A stretch of 64,000 bases of DNA from Favolaschia claudopus. Taxonomy: Eukaryota; Basidiomycota; Agaricomycetes; Agaricales; Mycenaceae. Where the stretch lies: positions 1 to 64,000 of the forward strand of contig JAWWNJ010000158.1 in the NCBI GenBank assembly GCA_037176885.1. The letters run 5' to 3'. The notes below the pieces were generated by a model. It saw only the letters and a program-made list of their open reading frames with translations. It ran no database searches and was not told the origin of the DNA. The translations under genes and the position numbers were made by a program. Positions 1-11,108 of the stretch are shown here, one piece after another (within the stretch, counting starts at the first letter, position 1; each line of letters begins with the position of its first letter).

Positions 1-1073
1 GACTTCTTGACGCCGTTTATGACCACCAGCTCCCTTGCAATAGTTAGAACTCTCCACTCAGTTCCATTGAATCAGCCGATGTACGCATCTCAGTCGGCGA
101 ATTGTGTGAATTCCAGTTCTTACTGAATATATCTGAAATGGATGTAAGTCGTCAAGTCAATCATTCATTGATTTGAACTCACCGGTCATTCAGCCTACAA
201 TGATCGCTGCAAAGCGATCTCAGCAGGAACAAGAGCGAGTTCTTGGCACCGTAATTAGCTCTCTCACTCTCGGAACTGCGGACATCACTCATCACCCGGA
301 TTATCTCAACGTCGAGTATGGCTTCAATTTGTCCATCGACGCCTTCGGTGGACAAGACCGAGCGCATCACATCCTTGAGGTCTGTCTTTCCCGTCTTCCT
401 TGAGATATCTCAACGTTGAGAGTCGTTATTAGTGGTTTGCTACACCGTGCAAGGAGCTGATTGTCGCTGCATTCAACTCTCAAATCAAAGGCATAGCGGA
501 ATTACTGTCGCATATAGAGTTCAGCCAAGTCAACCCAACTGATGATCCGTGGGGCGATAACGCTGAAACCGTCGTACTCCTCAAACAATTTATTACTCAT
601 TATCTCACAGAGCCCGGCCATCCCGCCTTGCCGGGCAACATTTACGACGCGTTGATTGATGATGAGTATAAAAGCAGCGCGAACGACCCCTTGCTTCGCG
701 CCAAACTCTTCCTCTCAGTCCTCACTGGTTACGCCGCAATTCCCATCGATCCTAGTTGGAAAATCAAAGTATTCAACCCATTTCTTCTCTTCTCTTCTCT
801 CCCTACATACTGACGACATTTCTTTAGTGCCTGATTACTCATGATTGGAACGAGGAGTTTCCCCGTACGGACGAGGCAACCGGGATCGAAGACTACGGCC
901 CCGACGTTTCAGTATTCTTCCGCGCTTGCTTCCAAACCTTCTCTATCTCGAACAACGCAAGACTGCGCTTGCTGCTTCTGTGCGAGACTCCAGAGGCCGG
1001 ATGCGACACAGAATTTGGGCGATTCTTTCATGGGCAGCTTTTGGCTAGTAGACAGCAGTATACTGGCGTGTAG
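1..1073 (+). CDS. Conserved hypothetical fungal protein, 3' part (5' end outside window)
   Basis: Five exons read through without a frame break: 1-14, 62-143, 194-379, 433-768 and 828-1073 (TAG at 1071). All four introns (47-59 nt) have GT and AG ends. The joined fragment is 287 residues. Landmarks are a PTDDPWGDN segment, then PGHPALPGNIYDAL, a hydrophobic stretch ending IPIDPSWKIK, and the tail HGQLLASRQQYTGV. I do not know a function. It resembles large lineage-specific hypothetical proteins of Agaricomycetes, but that is recognition of style only. It is the best-preserved coding sequence in the window: intact frames and clean introns suggest a live or recently live gene. The first exon is the least certain because it is cut by the window edge. 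The next gene on the same strand starts about 110 nt after the stop. Confidence 0.68.
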
Positions 1074-1181
1074 AGATAACTCTTGCGGCTATTAAATTCA
1101 ATACCGAGCACATGGTCGCTTGCTTTTAAGCGAATGTCTCCACCTGAATAAATACGGAGTGAATTGCGTCGACTGCTGAGC

Positions 1182-3887
1182 ATGAATCCACCTTGGACAC
1201 GTCTCAGACGACAGCAGGCCGACAACCCCCCGGCTGATGTTGCGTTGGAATTTGAGAGACGAGCACGTCCCCAGCATGAGCTTCCTCCAACAGCTTTCAA
1301 TCAAATCTCTGAGGAGGCTGGTTAGTTATTGCTTGCGTCAATCTGAGCACTGAGCACTCGCATGCTGAGACCGATTTCTTTAGGTGCTCGTGCAGGCAAT
1401 CATGGACCGCAACAATTAAACGATATGAGGGATTTGAGGCGCGTAGTTTTTTCCACTCCTCGATCCTACTAAATTGTTTGTGTGTTCAGTGAATTCCGGT
1501 ATCCCCCGTTGGAGCATAGCGAAAATCTTCCAGCAATGATCAACAATTCTGGGATTACTAGTAGCGAATCAGCAGAGGCGTATGCACAGCAGCTTCTAGA
1601 AGCGTTCGACCAGTCTATTGAGGATTGGATTTTGTCCAGCTCCCCGACTCCGCGCTTGGGAGCTACGGACGATCGATCCAGTTCAAGTATTCAGCGTTCA
1701 TCAACTCCTCCTAGTACCACTCAGGTTTCAAACCATTCTCATGTTCACTCTCCCCAGGCTATCTATCATACTCCACTTCGACGCACAATTCTGGCGACAG
1801 AGGGTTCTTCCGCGGGCGATTTTGGACTCGGATTTGCGCCAGCTGATGTCTCTTCTCCCAATTCCCATACCCTCCCTCATGCGTATCCGCCGTCAGAATC
1901 TCCGGTCATTCCAGCCTCGCATGTAGATCTTGGTCCGAATTTCTTTTTCGCCAATGGTTCGGCCTTGCTGGAGCAACGCCAAAATACGGCCTCCCCTCGC
2001 AGTACGAATTCTGCGTCCTCCACTCACTCTGGACCAGTTCGTGGGGCGCCACCATTTACTCCTTCTTTTGACCATACCGACGAGTCTCTGTTTGGCACTG
2101 CTTCGCTTCTCCAACCCATCGTTCCTCCATCGACTTCGGCACCGCCTGGCCCTCTGGTTCCCCCACGCCCAGGCAACGGGAGCTTGGCTGTAATGCGCCG
2201 AACCATCCGCCGTCGCCTGTCGGTCCACTCATTGCTGCCGTCTACATTGGCTTTCCACTAGAAGTTCATCCAGCATACAAGGGCTTTTTCGAACCCAGTG
2301 TATCGCTTAGATCCAGTACTCCTTCTATGTCTGCCTTGATCACTGCTCTTCGAAACGGCAACAATATGCTGTCAGGTTACCTTAATCAAGTCTGTAGCAA
2401 CCTCGACTCGAATCCATTTTGCATTGCGTGGTCAAAAACCATGGTGGAAACAAACAAGGAGTTCAATCTGTACGAGAATGGATATTTTGCGCTTGGACTG
2501 CTGCGCGATCATCTGAATTCTTCGACTCTTGTGCCACGCGCCAGTCATAACAGTGTCAGTATTCGCACATTCGAACATTTCAATATCTCCCAGGAGCGCT
2601 CCTTCTTTGTACTTTATTGCTTTCCCCAGGTAAGAGTATTCGATTATCTATTTTATACCGTTATTCGCACTGAATTCAACATGCTAGCACCTTGAACATG
2701 AGGTTGAACCAAGGGCGGATCTTCCATCTCCAACACCCTTCGTACTGCCATCCAGTCGAACGCAAACTCCCGCGTTGGCGGGGCACACGACACGATCTCA
2801 TACTCCAGCCGCTACCTCGAGTTTCAGTCAATTCCTCTCGGCGCTTCGCTCCAACTGTACATTTCTTGATCGACATTTTATCGCAGAGGCTTCGCGGCTG
2901 GTTCAAGTTGGGATCTGCGGGATATAACACGGCTTATCTGCACATCAGGCAGGTTTTGATCATACAGGATGTGGTGCGGCGAGCGAGCAGAATACAGAAT
3001 TGAGGCTCGCGAGGCACTTGGCAACAGGACGTCGCAGCTTGGGCCCGCATACCACCTAATACTTATTCTAACAATCATTTGCAAGCAATGCACGGGTTCT
3101 GTTGCAATATCTTCGGGAACGCACAACGGCGGAGCGACAGGCGTTAAGCCAAGATCTTGGAGAGAAGGAAGATGGGCTTATACAGTTTTTTGGTCACTTC
3201 TTTCGGGTTGAAGAAATTCCGGACGATTGGCGGGAAGCTCAGTCTGAGGTGCGCACGGTTGGGGGAATTAACCAGGCGGATGTCAAAAGAATTGTTGAAG
3301 GATATAACATACCGCCTCAACAACATAGGTCACTGTCGGCGCAGCTTATGACGTACTGTTGAATACTTTTGTCCTGCGGAAAATTTGATATCAATTAACT
3401 GGGTCACAAAGATCGTATCGGATTGTCACAAGATAAAAAGTCTCCTTCCTTCCGACTATCATGTCGAATCCATGGTCAATCGAAAAGAAACGGCCATTCT
3501 ATTTCCCTCCCCCCCGATACCGACCTCAATGCAAATATCAATGACGCTCAACTACCTAGCCTAAGCGCCGGAGAGTTGGCTCGGTTTGGTGAGGAGACAG
3601 TATATGAATCAGGGGAGAGAACTTTAGTTGGTTTGAAAGGTGTGAATCGTTGCTCTGCCCTCATGCCGTTGTATTTTTCCTCAACGTTCAAAGATCATGT
3701 CTTTGATGTGACCAGTGTTGAAGAGTTCGGCCCGAAAGGCAAATATGGTGTCTACGCCTTCAAAGATATATCATTCGCGTTGGTCAAGGGTAGCATTCTG
3801 GAGCAAGATACCATGGTATTGGGGTATAGCTCCCTCTCGCAGAATGAGATTGTGGAACTCGAGGAGTGGTATTCTGCTTTTTTGTGA
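1182..3887 (+). pseudogene. Conserved hypothetical multi-exon gene, frame-broken
   Basis: An ATG at 1182 opens MNPPWTRLRRQQADNPPADV, with an intron at 1321-1383. A long Ser/Pro/Thr-rich, low-complexity exon (1491-2190) contains a clearly coding part (YAQQLLEAFDQSIEDWIL). Near 2185 the reading frame must shift by one base to continue as PVGPLIAAVYIGFPLEV, then ENGYFALGLLRDHLNS and VSIRTFEHFNIS. An intron follows the CFPQ codons at 2631 (GTAAGA ... CTAG 2688). Later pieces read FRVEEIPDDWREAQ and the C-terminus GVYAFKDISFALVKGS ... EELEEWYSAFL-like, stop near 3885. The exon join near 1440-1490 also needs a one-base correction. I do not recognise a domain. Disordered Ser/Pro-rich first half plus a globular second half is what can be said. 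It could be one gene with sequencing indels rather than a pseudogene. Confidence 0.5.
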
Positions 3888-3929
3888 GCCATGCATTTGT
3901 TACGACGACTCACTTTGAATAACTTTTGA

Positions 3930-4120
3930 ATTAGCCTTCGATTCCCAATAGTCGGCAAACTAATACTTGCCTGAGTAAGGTGTAATGCAGATCTGGTAGT
4001 GTTTTTAGCGAAAAGGGATGTGGTCTAAGTTGAATGAAATCTTCGAACTGTGTGACAAGTTGTGACATCAAAGCGAAGACGGAGAATATATGTCTCAAGA
4101 ATTAGCTATGAGGAAGAGCC
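3930..4120. other. Short AT-rich spacer, no gene seen
   Basis: Between the stop of the preceding gene and the 180-bp tandem array. No reading frame or repeat is convincing; it does not align well enough to be counted as a further unit of the array. Confidence 0.4.
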
Positions 4121-4600
4121 AATTAATTTGAGAGGGGAGGTATGTTTAGAGAGTGTGTAGCCTACTTTGAACTCCCTGGCATTTTTTTTGAACGGCGAGG
4201 AAATGCCTAAGTGCAAACTGTCAGAATTGTTTGCCCGTATTTTGTTGTCCGACAAAATGCCGTTGTGGTGAGATGCATGATTTAGTGATGAACCCGTACC
4301 AATTAATCTGAAGGGAGAAACATCTCCAGAGTATGTGTAGCTAATTTTGAGGACTCCTGCATTTTTGTGTGACGTGTGGAAATGCCTGAGTGCTGACTGT
4401 TAGATTTATTTGCGCTTATTTTGTGGTCCGTCAAAACACCTCCCTAGCGAGATGTAATATTTATTTTGGAGTGAGAAACATTTAAGTTGAAGGCAGGAGT
4501 ATGTTAAAAATGTGTGTAGTAAGTTTCGGGAGCTCCAACAATTTTTACAGACGGCGTAGAATTGCCTGAGTTCAAACCGTGAGAATTATTTGAACCAGAA
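4121..4600. repeat. Tandem repeat, exact 180-bp period, about 2.7 diverged units
   Basis: Equivalent unit starts lie at 4121 (AATTAATTTGAGAGGGGAGG), 4301 (AATTAATCTGAAGGGAGAAA) and 4481 (TTTAAGTTGAAGGCAGGAGT), so spacing is 180 nt twice. Internal landmarks repeat in order: GTGTGTAG, a T-run after CC(T)GGCATT or CCTGCATT, GAAATGCCTRAGTGC, TGTTWGAWTT-like, and TTTTGTSGTCCG. The third unit is cut at GAATTATTTGAACC. No ORF spans it. Units have drifted but indels cancel, so the period is preserved. It sits between two convergent gene relics. Confidence 0.8.
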
Positions 4601-4650
4601 TACTCCGAACTGAAGAACGCTCGGAATATCAGTTCAGGTATAGTATTGGA

Positions 4651-6670
4651 CTACAATGGGTATCGGCTACGAGTACTACGTGTCCGGTAGCGAGGCTGAG
4701 GCTCCAACGCTTCACCCTCATCCGATTCCGGCGGCTCATTCTCCTTTTCATCAACCGTTGAAGTGTATCTAGGCAGCGAAAGTGGGATGGCTTCGATACG
4801 GCGTTTAACCTTCAAAGTGAGAGGATTTTTGGGCCGTCCACGATTCCCAGTGCGTTGAGGCTGAGAACCATATCAATAGGAGAGCGATTGGGATAACGCA
4901 ACATACCTTGCGAGGGTCGCCCTCGTTTTCCCCTGTCGCAAACGAGCAATTTCTTCAGGGTCAAGCTTGTTGCGTAAGACTTCCACAAACGATGCTGGTC
5001 CCAACGTAGACGAAAAGCCCGCATCAGATACATCATCGAAGGGAGCCTCCTAAGCAAGGATGAGCGAAAACCTTTCCCTTGAATTGAACCTTACCTGAGT
5101 ATGAGCGCTCTCCCAAGTTTCAGGAGGCTGGGCGCAGATGATAGTGTACCTGTTGTTGTTTTTGTCTGGAAGAAACCGAACAGGGGCGACCTTATAGGTG
5201 TACCCGGCTGGGTCCCAAGGCTGAAGATATGGGGTTCCTGTGTGTAATATATCGGCTTCTTGAATAACGATAGAGTTCAAGGCGACGCACCAATAATATG
5301 GTCAGGATCCAGAAGACCCTGAGACTGATATGAGTTGTATAGATTGGCGGGGACGTGAACCTTCGCCTTGCGATACACTTTGACGAAACCTCGGATGAAG
5401 TTATTGTGGGAATGTTCGTTAAAGATGAACGGATTCGAGGAGTTAGCAGCCAGGCCGCAGCGTTCCAGGTATGAGGCGGAGACAAATGTGCGCATGAAAT
5501 TAGGAAGATGGTTCCGAAACCGCGCGTATAACGCAGCATCTGCGCAGAGGTCGAAACTCGGCATATCTGGATGTACTGCAAGCTCGAAAGGAGATCACTC
5601 GCCATGTGTTGCCCCAGACCCGACGCAAAAGAGTCAGATGTGTTGAGAACATCTAGAATCGGAGTTCTCTGCTCAGAGCTAAGGACAGACGCATGCCATT
5701 CATCCAAAGAAGCGAGGGCGGCGTCTGTCTCATAGACCCAATCAGGAGCGCCACCCCACTTTGCCCATAATCTATCGCGCCACATCTCAGATAAAGAAAA
5801 TGTCATTCAAACACTAGCACATATAAAAGAAACACACACCTCGGACCCAGGTCGCAAATCGGCCTTCTCGAACTTCCGTGCGCTGCTCACCACATGAATC
5901 TGGGCAATACGAGAGTAGTCCGATAACAACGATGGCGTGCGTCTCCATTACCACCGCTGCCAAAATATTGACCTTGAAGTCCTCGTCTTTGAGGCGTGCC
6001 CCCGGCTCAACAAATCTTTCGGGAACGAGGAAGGAACGCAGCCGCGCTGCTTTACTTTTGTTCGGATTGTTACCTGGAACGCACACAGACGTGACCTCTT
6101 CATAGTCGGAACGCGTCATGACCAAAATGCTTCCTTCGAGCCCTAAACGGCAGACGAGAGCATGCTGAACGAGTACAATATTAGCGTAATCCATAACAAA
6201 ACCAAGAAACAATGGCAGACATACGTGACCAGCACAGAGTGCAAGGTGTTTCCCGCGAATAGCGGACGTGAACGGGACCGGGAGCGAGCTTTGGCCTATG
6301 AGGTATCGCCCAGGAGCAGTCGTCGGCAGGTTTCTCCTCGTCGTACTCGGAAACCTTGACAGGTATGGGCTCAAGAGAATCGGTGTAGTCGCCAACGTCG
6401 ATAGAGAATGTTTCGTGGGGCTTCCTCGCAGTGCCTTCTGCCCATGTACGAGGAAAGACCACCAGATACCCTGCTAGATCGTTGACCCGTGCGCGAAATA
6501 AGGCTACAATGACGCACCTTGTGGCCATTTCTTGGGCTTCTGGAAGATCTCTTAAGGGCCTGTTTGACGCGATGGCCAAACGCCGCCAGCACCTGGAACT
6601 CAGGCATGCAATTGAAGGTCGTGGTCGGATGATGACGGGAGACGACAAGGAAGGTTGATGTCAACAAACA
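4651..6670 (-). pseudogene. Conserved Agaricomycete hypothetical protein with C-terminal AT-hook-like tail, frame-broken
   Basis: Read on the minus strand from MPEFQVLAAFGHRVKQALKR near 6620 to a TAG at 4653. Coding blocks include NDLAGYLVVFPRTW, ALCAGHVCLPLFLGF, CVPGNNPNKSKAARLRSF, MWRDRLWAKWGGAPDW, DDVSDAGFSSTLGPASFVEV and NRGRPKNPLTLKVKRR. Four introns are clear, e.g. GTGTGTTT...TCTGAG before MWRDRLW, GTAAGG...GCTTAG after WESAHTQ, GTATGT...TCTCAG before PQRTGNRGRPK. The GRP core flanked by basic residues is AT-hook-like. The body matches no domain I know; I recognise it only as a recurring hypothetical protein of mushrooms. Frame shifts of one base are needed near 6540, 6275, 5558 and 5278 (SP[L]NSIVIQEADI). 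Four breaks in about 550 codons point to a pseudogene or an indel-rich assembly. Confidence 0.6.
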
Positions 6671-6797
6671 TAGTCACGCGGTAACGTGATGCAGAAGACG
6701 TCCGGAATTTCCCGGACAGCTCGCCGAAAGTGTTCATCGAATTGAAGCAAAGCTACCTCAGCAAAATATGCAGCTTAACATTGGCACAAGCTACATT

Positions 6798-8880
6798 CTA
6801 ACGTATCTCTCGCCTCTGTATACCCCCTGCGATCTCCAAAGCTCTGACCCAAACTTGCCGACGCACATTCATGTTACGAGAAAATAAATCCACTGAATCA
6901 GACAAGTGCTGATCGAGAAGTTGCAGCTGCGCGGGAGTGAAGGGACAGTTCGGTGGATCGCAGAGAACCTCCGAAAGATTTGCAGGTGTGCTGGCAGACG
7001 CAAAAGGGTCGTTGCTAACCACATGTTCATGTGGATTATTTTCTAGAAGGTGAGCAAGTAGGTCTGGCTCGTTGCCAACCTCCCAATCGATACCATACTC
7101 GTTGATGTCCTCAATTCCCTCCTCCTCAGGCCTGAGGAACGACGAGATTCCGCGTGGACCCTCACGAAGCATACCAAAGAGAAACATGTCGCGTGGACTA
7201 CGCTCACGCTTGCGACGTATCGTCAGCTGATGTGAGTTCCACGCCTCTGCCCAATCTTGAGCGTCACGATTGACGGAAGAGAGAAATACTCGGTATTGAC
7301 AAAAGTAACCGTTAATGCGACGATTGCTTCGCGACCACGTGATATTTCTCCAAGACTTCGAGTTTGAAAAATACGTCAGGATATTCCTTAAACCTACACA
7401 AGTTGTTGTGGGCAACCTCTGTTCCTGACGCTCTTCAGAGCCAGCGCAATTTTGGCAATAGCTTGAAATTCACCTGTGTCTTTCAACTTCTGCTCATTGT
7501 TCAACGGAAATCTTAGCAACTGCCCTTCCAGGCCACTTTCGACTACCTCTAGCTTGCACATGTGATCTATTCAAATGTTTTTGCACACTTGCTTTGGCTA
7601 GTAAGGGTGGTAAACAAGCCTACAATCTGAAAACTCTTCGGCCCCTTACTTCACCAAACATGGGGAATTACGGAAGCCATGGAGGCCTACTCTGGGATAA
7701 AAGTATATTGAATGTGTAGATAATAGGGCTCAGCACTGTGATGGATTAGAAATTAACCAAGACTGTAGCTAAATTCTTTGCTCTTAGCATCTTTGAACGG
7801 CCACGCAATATTTGGGTCCGTGCAGTAGGGACGGTTGAAATTGAACCAGTCCAATGTTGACAAGAAATTGATGCAATCAGAGAGAGTAGGTGGTGAAGGA
7901 GCCAGATGTGTCCCGGGCGTGTGGGATTAAGTCCATGGTTGGCCTCAAGGTCGAGGAAGAAAGTCTTCCATTTCTTTCCGAAGCCGTGAGTGACATCGTA
8001 CCACAGTCGTTCGATTCGGGTATTGTGAACACTCCTGTGAACCAATGAGTCTGAGATAAATCAAATGTGAGTTCGCACGAACATTACCTTCCCCCAAATG
8101 AATGACCCGCGACCGGTGCCATTCACTTCCTCCATGTATATGGTAACCTCAATATTCTCCACACCGTGATCTCCACGCATACGGCTCGGGCGGCCGTGTG
8201 TACTGATAACGTCCAGCAGCAACTGAAGAACACTCGCACCTCGGTTGTTATCGTGTACTCGGATACCGAGAACGAATCGGGAATAGCCGTCTATGATACA
8301 GTGAATCACCATTTTATAGCGAATAAGTCCTAGTTCAATTCGTTCAATGAAACTACGCAATGAAACCAGAGAGATTATAGATAGAATCTTACCGTGTTGA
8401 CCGTCCAAATGCGCGAGGGAGAGTGGCCCAGGGACACTGTATTTCTTTCGACTAATCTGTCGGTCACCAAAGATGGCGGGAGCACCATGAACACGCAAAT
8501 ATGAAGCAGTAATGCGTTCACGGGGTACACGATAGCCTTGGGACTTGAGGTGACCTCGTATCATACGCCGCCCAAACTGAGGAAAGATTTCGAGTGTCGA
8601 AGCGACCAATTGATCGAGTTCGGAGTCTGAAAGGACGGAGACAGCGGGCGTTGTCGACGTATGAACTATGTGAGTCGCACCGTGTCATCAATGTGAGACT
8701 GGAAGACCGGAGCTCCAGGCTGAACCAATCCAGCGCGCAGCGCTGAGCGACGAACAGTGCGTGAGGATACTCCGAGTTCAGGAGCTATACCAGTGGGACC
8801 GCGAAGTTCGAGTGCAGCGCTCAAAATTGGGGATCAATTTCGATTCGCGGGGCGTCCCCGTCTTCCGGTGCGAATGTGGC
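6798..8880 (-). pseudogene. Integrase-core (DDE) protein of the basidiomycete transposon-derived family, degenerate
   Basis: Minus-strand pieces give the family's usual order. A helix-turn-helix region (ELRGPTGIAPELGVSSRTVRR, about 8830-8745) is followed by LAHLDGQHG (first D), an intron GTAAGATTC...GAACTAG 8332-8394, VIHCIIDGYSRFVLGIRVH, MRGDHGVEN (second D, about 8175), NTRIERLWYDVTHGFG (catalytic E, about 8010) and GHIWLLHHL. The last exon has AQDWAEAWNSH, RSPRDMFLFGMLREGPRGI and a C-terminal tail ending at 6798. The D, D and E positions expected for RNase H-fold integrases are present. Damage: a one-base frame change at IEIDPQF|LSAALELR (about 8837), another at the exon join before VHNTRIERLW, and about 550 bp of unrelated sequence between HIWLLHHL and the AQDWAEAW exon. 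Not functional as it stands. Confidence 0.75.
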
Positions 8881-9168
8881 GAGCTACAGCAAGTGGCGCG
8901 CTATCAGGTGGATCCATCGATTGATGGCATGCGAGGTCGAGTGCGGAAACCATGGTGGAAATGGAAGTCTGCAAGGTCGCGTACTCATCGGGAGGGAAGA
9001 CGGCGCGGTGCTGGGTTGTGGTTGAACCACCATTAAAGGATCAAGAAATCAAAGAAACCAATTCGGCAGCAGATGCCAGCGCTAGCGCTCGATCTCTCAC
9101 AGCGCTCAAACGAGGGGAATCTCCGACCATTACATGCAGAGCCGACAGAACATCGTCGTTCAACAAGT

Positions 9169-9215
9169 GGTATGGTTGCGGACCGAACTTCGTGACAAGT
9201 CGCAGTCCCAATTTG
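9169..9215 (+). repeat. ATGGTTGCGGCC repeat, copy 1
   Basis: Reads TATGGTTGCGGACCGAACTT CGTGACAAGTCGCA, a diverged match to the copies at 9665-9720 (minus) and 41566-41620 (plus). The shared core is ATGGTTGCGGMCMRAACTTC followed by TGACMAGTCG and, in copies 2 and 3, an AATYTTGCTCA tail. The unit is about 50 bp; no TIR partner is visible. Confidence 0.6.
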
Positions 9216-9664
9216 TAATTGATACTGTCACGTCGGTTTTCATTGAGACATCCTGGGATTGTGTAAATAGCATTGCAAGAAGGTAATCTACAAACGTACT
9301 GGAGCAAAACTTCGAAAAATCGGTTTTCCATGTTTTGCACGGCAATTTCGCGCTTTTGATTGCGGATCACTCGGACCGGTGGCTGTGCAGCAGCATCAAT
9401 GTCACCTGGTCATTCCCGATTTCTTGGTCAAGAGATTTCACTTTCACTGTGGGGTCCGGAAGAAGGGGTTCGGGATTGCAGAGGCAGAATGGCAGAGAAA
9501 AACTTGATTAGCTGCCACAAATTCGTGAGTTTAGTACACACAATTTTGGTTTTTCGCTGTTCAAATTTCGCGTTTTGTAACCCTAAGTTAAGAGTACCTC
9601 CGATTCCTCTGAAATAAAAAATTTCACCTATAAACCATACCCTAGTTCCTGCTAAATCTCGAAT

Positions 9665-9722
9665 CCCGAAGGATTTTGAGCAAAATTGCGACTGGTCATG
9701 AAGTTTTGGCCGCAACCATAAG
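9665..9722 (-). repeat. ATGGTTGCGGCC repeat, copy 2
   Basis: On the minus strand: TATGGTTGCGGCCAAAACTT, then CATGACCAGTCGCAATTTTG, then CTCAAAATCC. It matches the copy at 41566 base for base through most of the first 35 nt and lies opposite to copy 1, so 9169-9722 could be the two ends of one decayed element. Confidence 0.65.
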
Positions 9723-10799
9723 CGTCCCGCAGATTATTCAGTCTGGTGTCAGAATCCATCGAGGGAGGAGAACAGAAGAGGAGGAAACAGAGCAAGAGAC
9801 GTTTCACGGAAAGGAGATCTCTTTGAACGAAGAACGGCCTAGGCATATACAGAGATTGAAGGTCATTGGTGGTGATTATTATCAAATCTGATACGATGGA
9901 TCGGGTTGGGATGGTTGAGATACTCGAGTATTGTCCAGGATAGCTCCTACAAGTGAACACAGACCAAATTGAGGACAAGTTGGGACATCCAAGGATGTGC
10001 GGTGACAAACAATGGACAAGTAAAGTCGGCAGTCACCGGGAAGTCACTAGGATATCTTGAGGATAAGCAGGGTTGAGACGAGATGAACGAGGATGGAGAG
10101 GGACAAGGAGTGACTAGCCAAGGATTCATTGGGATGCTTGAGGATAGGCTGTGACGGTTGAGGACAAGCTGGGATTGATCGGGATGGGTTGTGACAGGTG
10201 ATGATATCATATGTGTTCCGTATTTTGTCCGGCATCGGCCACCAAAGGTTTTGCTACGTCCAAAGAACCTCATTCTGTCTTTGCTGTCTTTGCCGTAATT
10301 GATGCTGAGGGTCAGCTCTGTCATAAGGAAGGCGATTGTACGCACGTATTCTGATATGACACAAAACAGTCACTCCTGGTCACTCCAGCCATGATCGCCT
10401 CCAACGGGTGCGGGGATTCACTATTGGTGGAAAGACATGGGAAAGAGAAACAGTTGAGGGTGAAACTGTGTCTCCTTCCACACACTTCTCTTCCAAGAGT
10501 TTATATGCGACGTTACTTGTTACAATGGGACACATCTAGGACTCGCACTTGGAAGAATCACCCTCACGACTCGAAGTTGAATTGCGCTTGTTTGGATCGT
10601 TGGCACAGAAAAGTGAATCGATCGAGTTGCTACTTGAAACATGGGGCATCCCATAGATATAATTTGAGAAAAAGCTATAATGCTCAATTCTGATTCAAGT
10701 ATATACTCTCAAATTTTCTAATAACCGGAATACAAACTCATCTCAGAATAAATTCGTCTTTGTTGCGATTTCCGGACAAGCCGATGCCGATTGCGACCG

Positions 10800-11069
10800 A
10801 CTCGGTTCGGGATTATGCGGCGCTGAGTGGGAGTGGCTGACAGTTTTCGAGCGAGAAGAAAGTCGCTCAAATTCGTTCATTTCTGCTCAGATCAGGCTGA
10901 GATTCGCAGGGGGATACTCGCCTAGACGTAGCGCTTCGAATGATACCAAAAATCTCGCGAAAAGAGCCCGAATTGGCAGACTTTGGAATTGCACGCTTGA
11001 CCAGTTGACGCTGACTCAACTTCGGATCATTGGGATCCGAAGCTTCGCGAGCACCACTCGCCTCTGTCC
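10800..11069 (-). repeat. Dispersed repeat block Z, minus copy
   Basis: The reverse complement contains CCCAATGATCCGAAGTTGAG, TCAGCGTCAACTGGTCAAGC, GTGCAATTCCAAAGTCTG, TTTTCGCGAGATTT and GGTATCATTCGAAGCGCTAC. These occur in the same order at 26240-26350 on the plus strand. Similarity weakens but continues through CTCAGCCTGATCTGAGCAGA. The two copies are thus inverted relative to each other, 15 kb apart. Confidence 0.75.
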
Positions 11070-11108
11070 TTTTTTTCTATACATGAAAGCACAAGGAGCC
11101 GAGCACGT

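Larger units (their letters stand above)
9040..10790. other. Non-genic stretch with degenerate short repeats
   Basis: No gene is convincing. It holds two inward-facing copies of the ATGGTTGCGGCC repeat (separate entries). A 9930-10210 stretch is built from loosely repeated GGACAAGTTGGGA / GGATAAGCWGGG / GTGACGG-like words, probably an old low-complexity repeat. The short ORF at 10391-10693 shows no recognisable motif. Confidence 0.35.

Noticed and set aside
2024..2228. Minus-strand ORFs over the Ser/Pro-rich exon
   Set aside because: Shadows of the plus-strand coding sequence.
4121..4600. Possible CRISPR-like array
   Set aside because: Period 180 bp, units diverged along their whole length, no short identical repeats with unique spacers, eukaryotic context.
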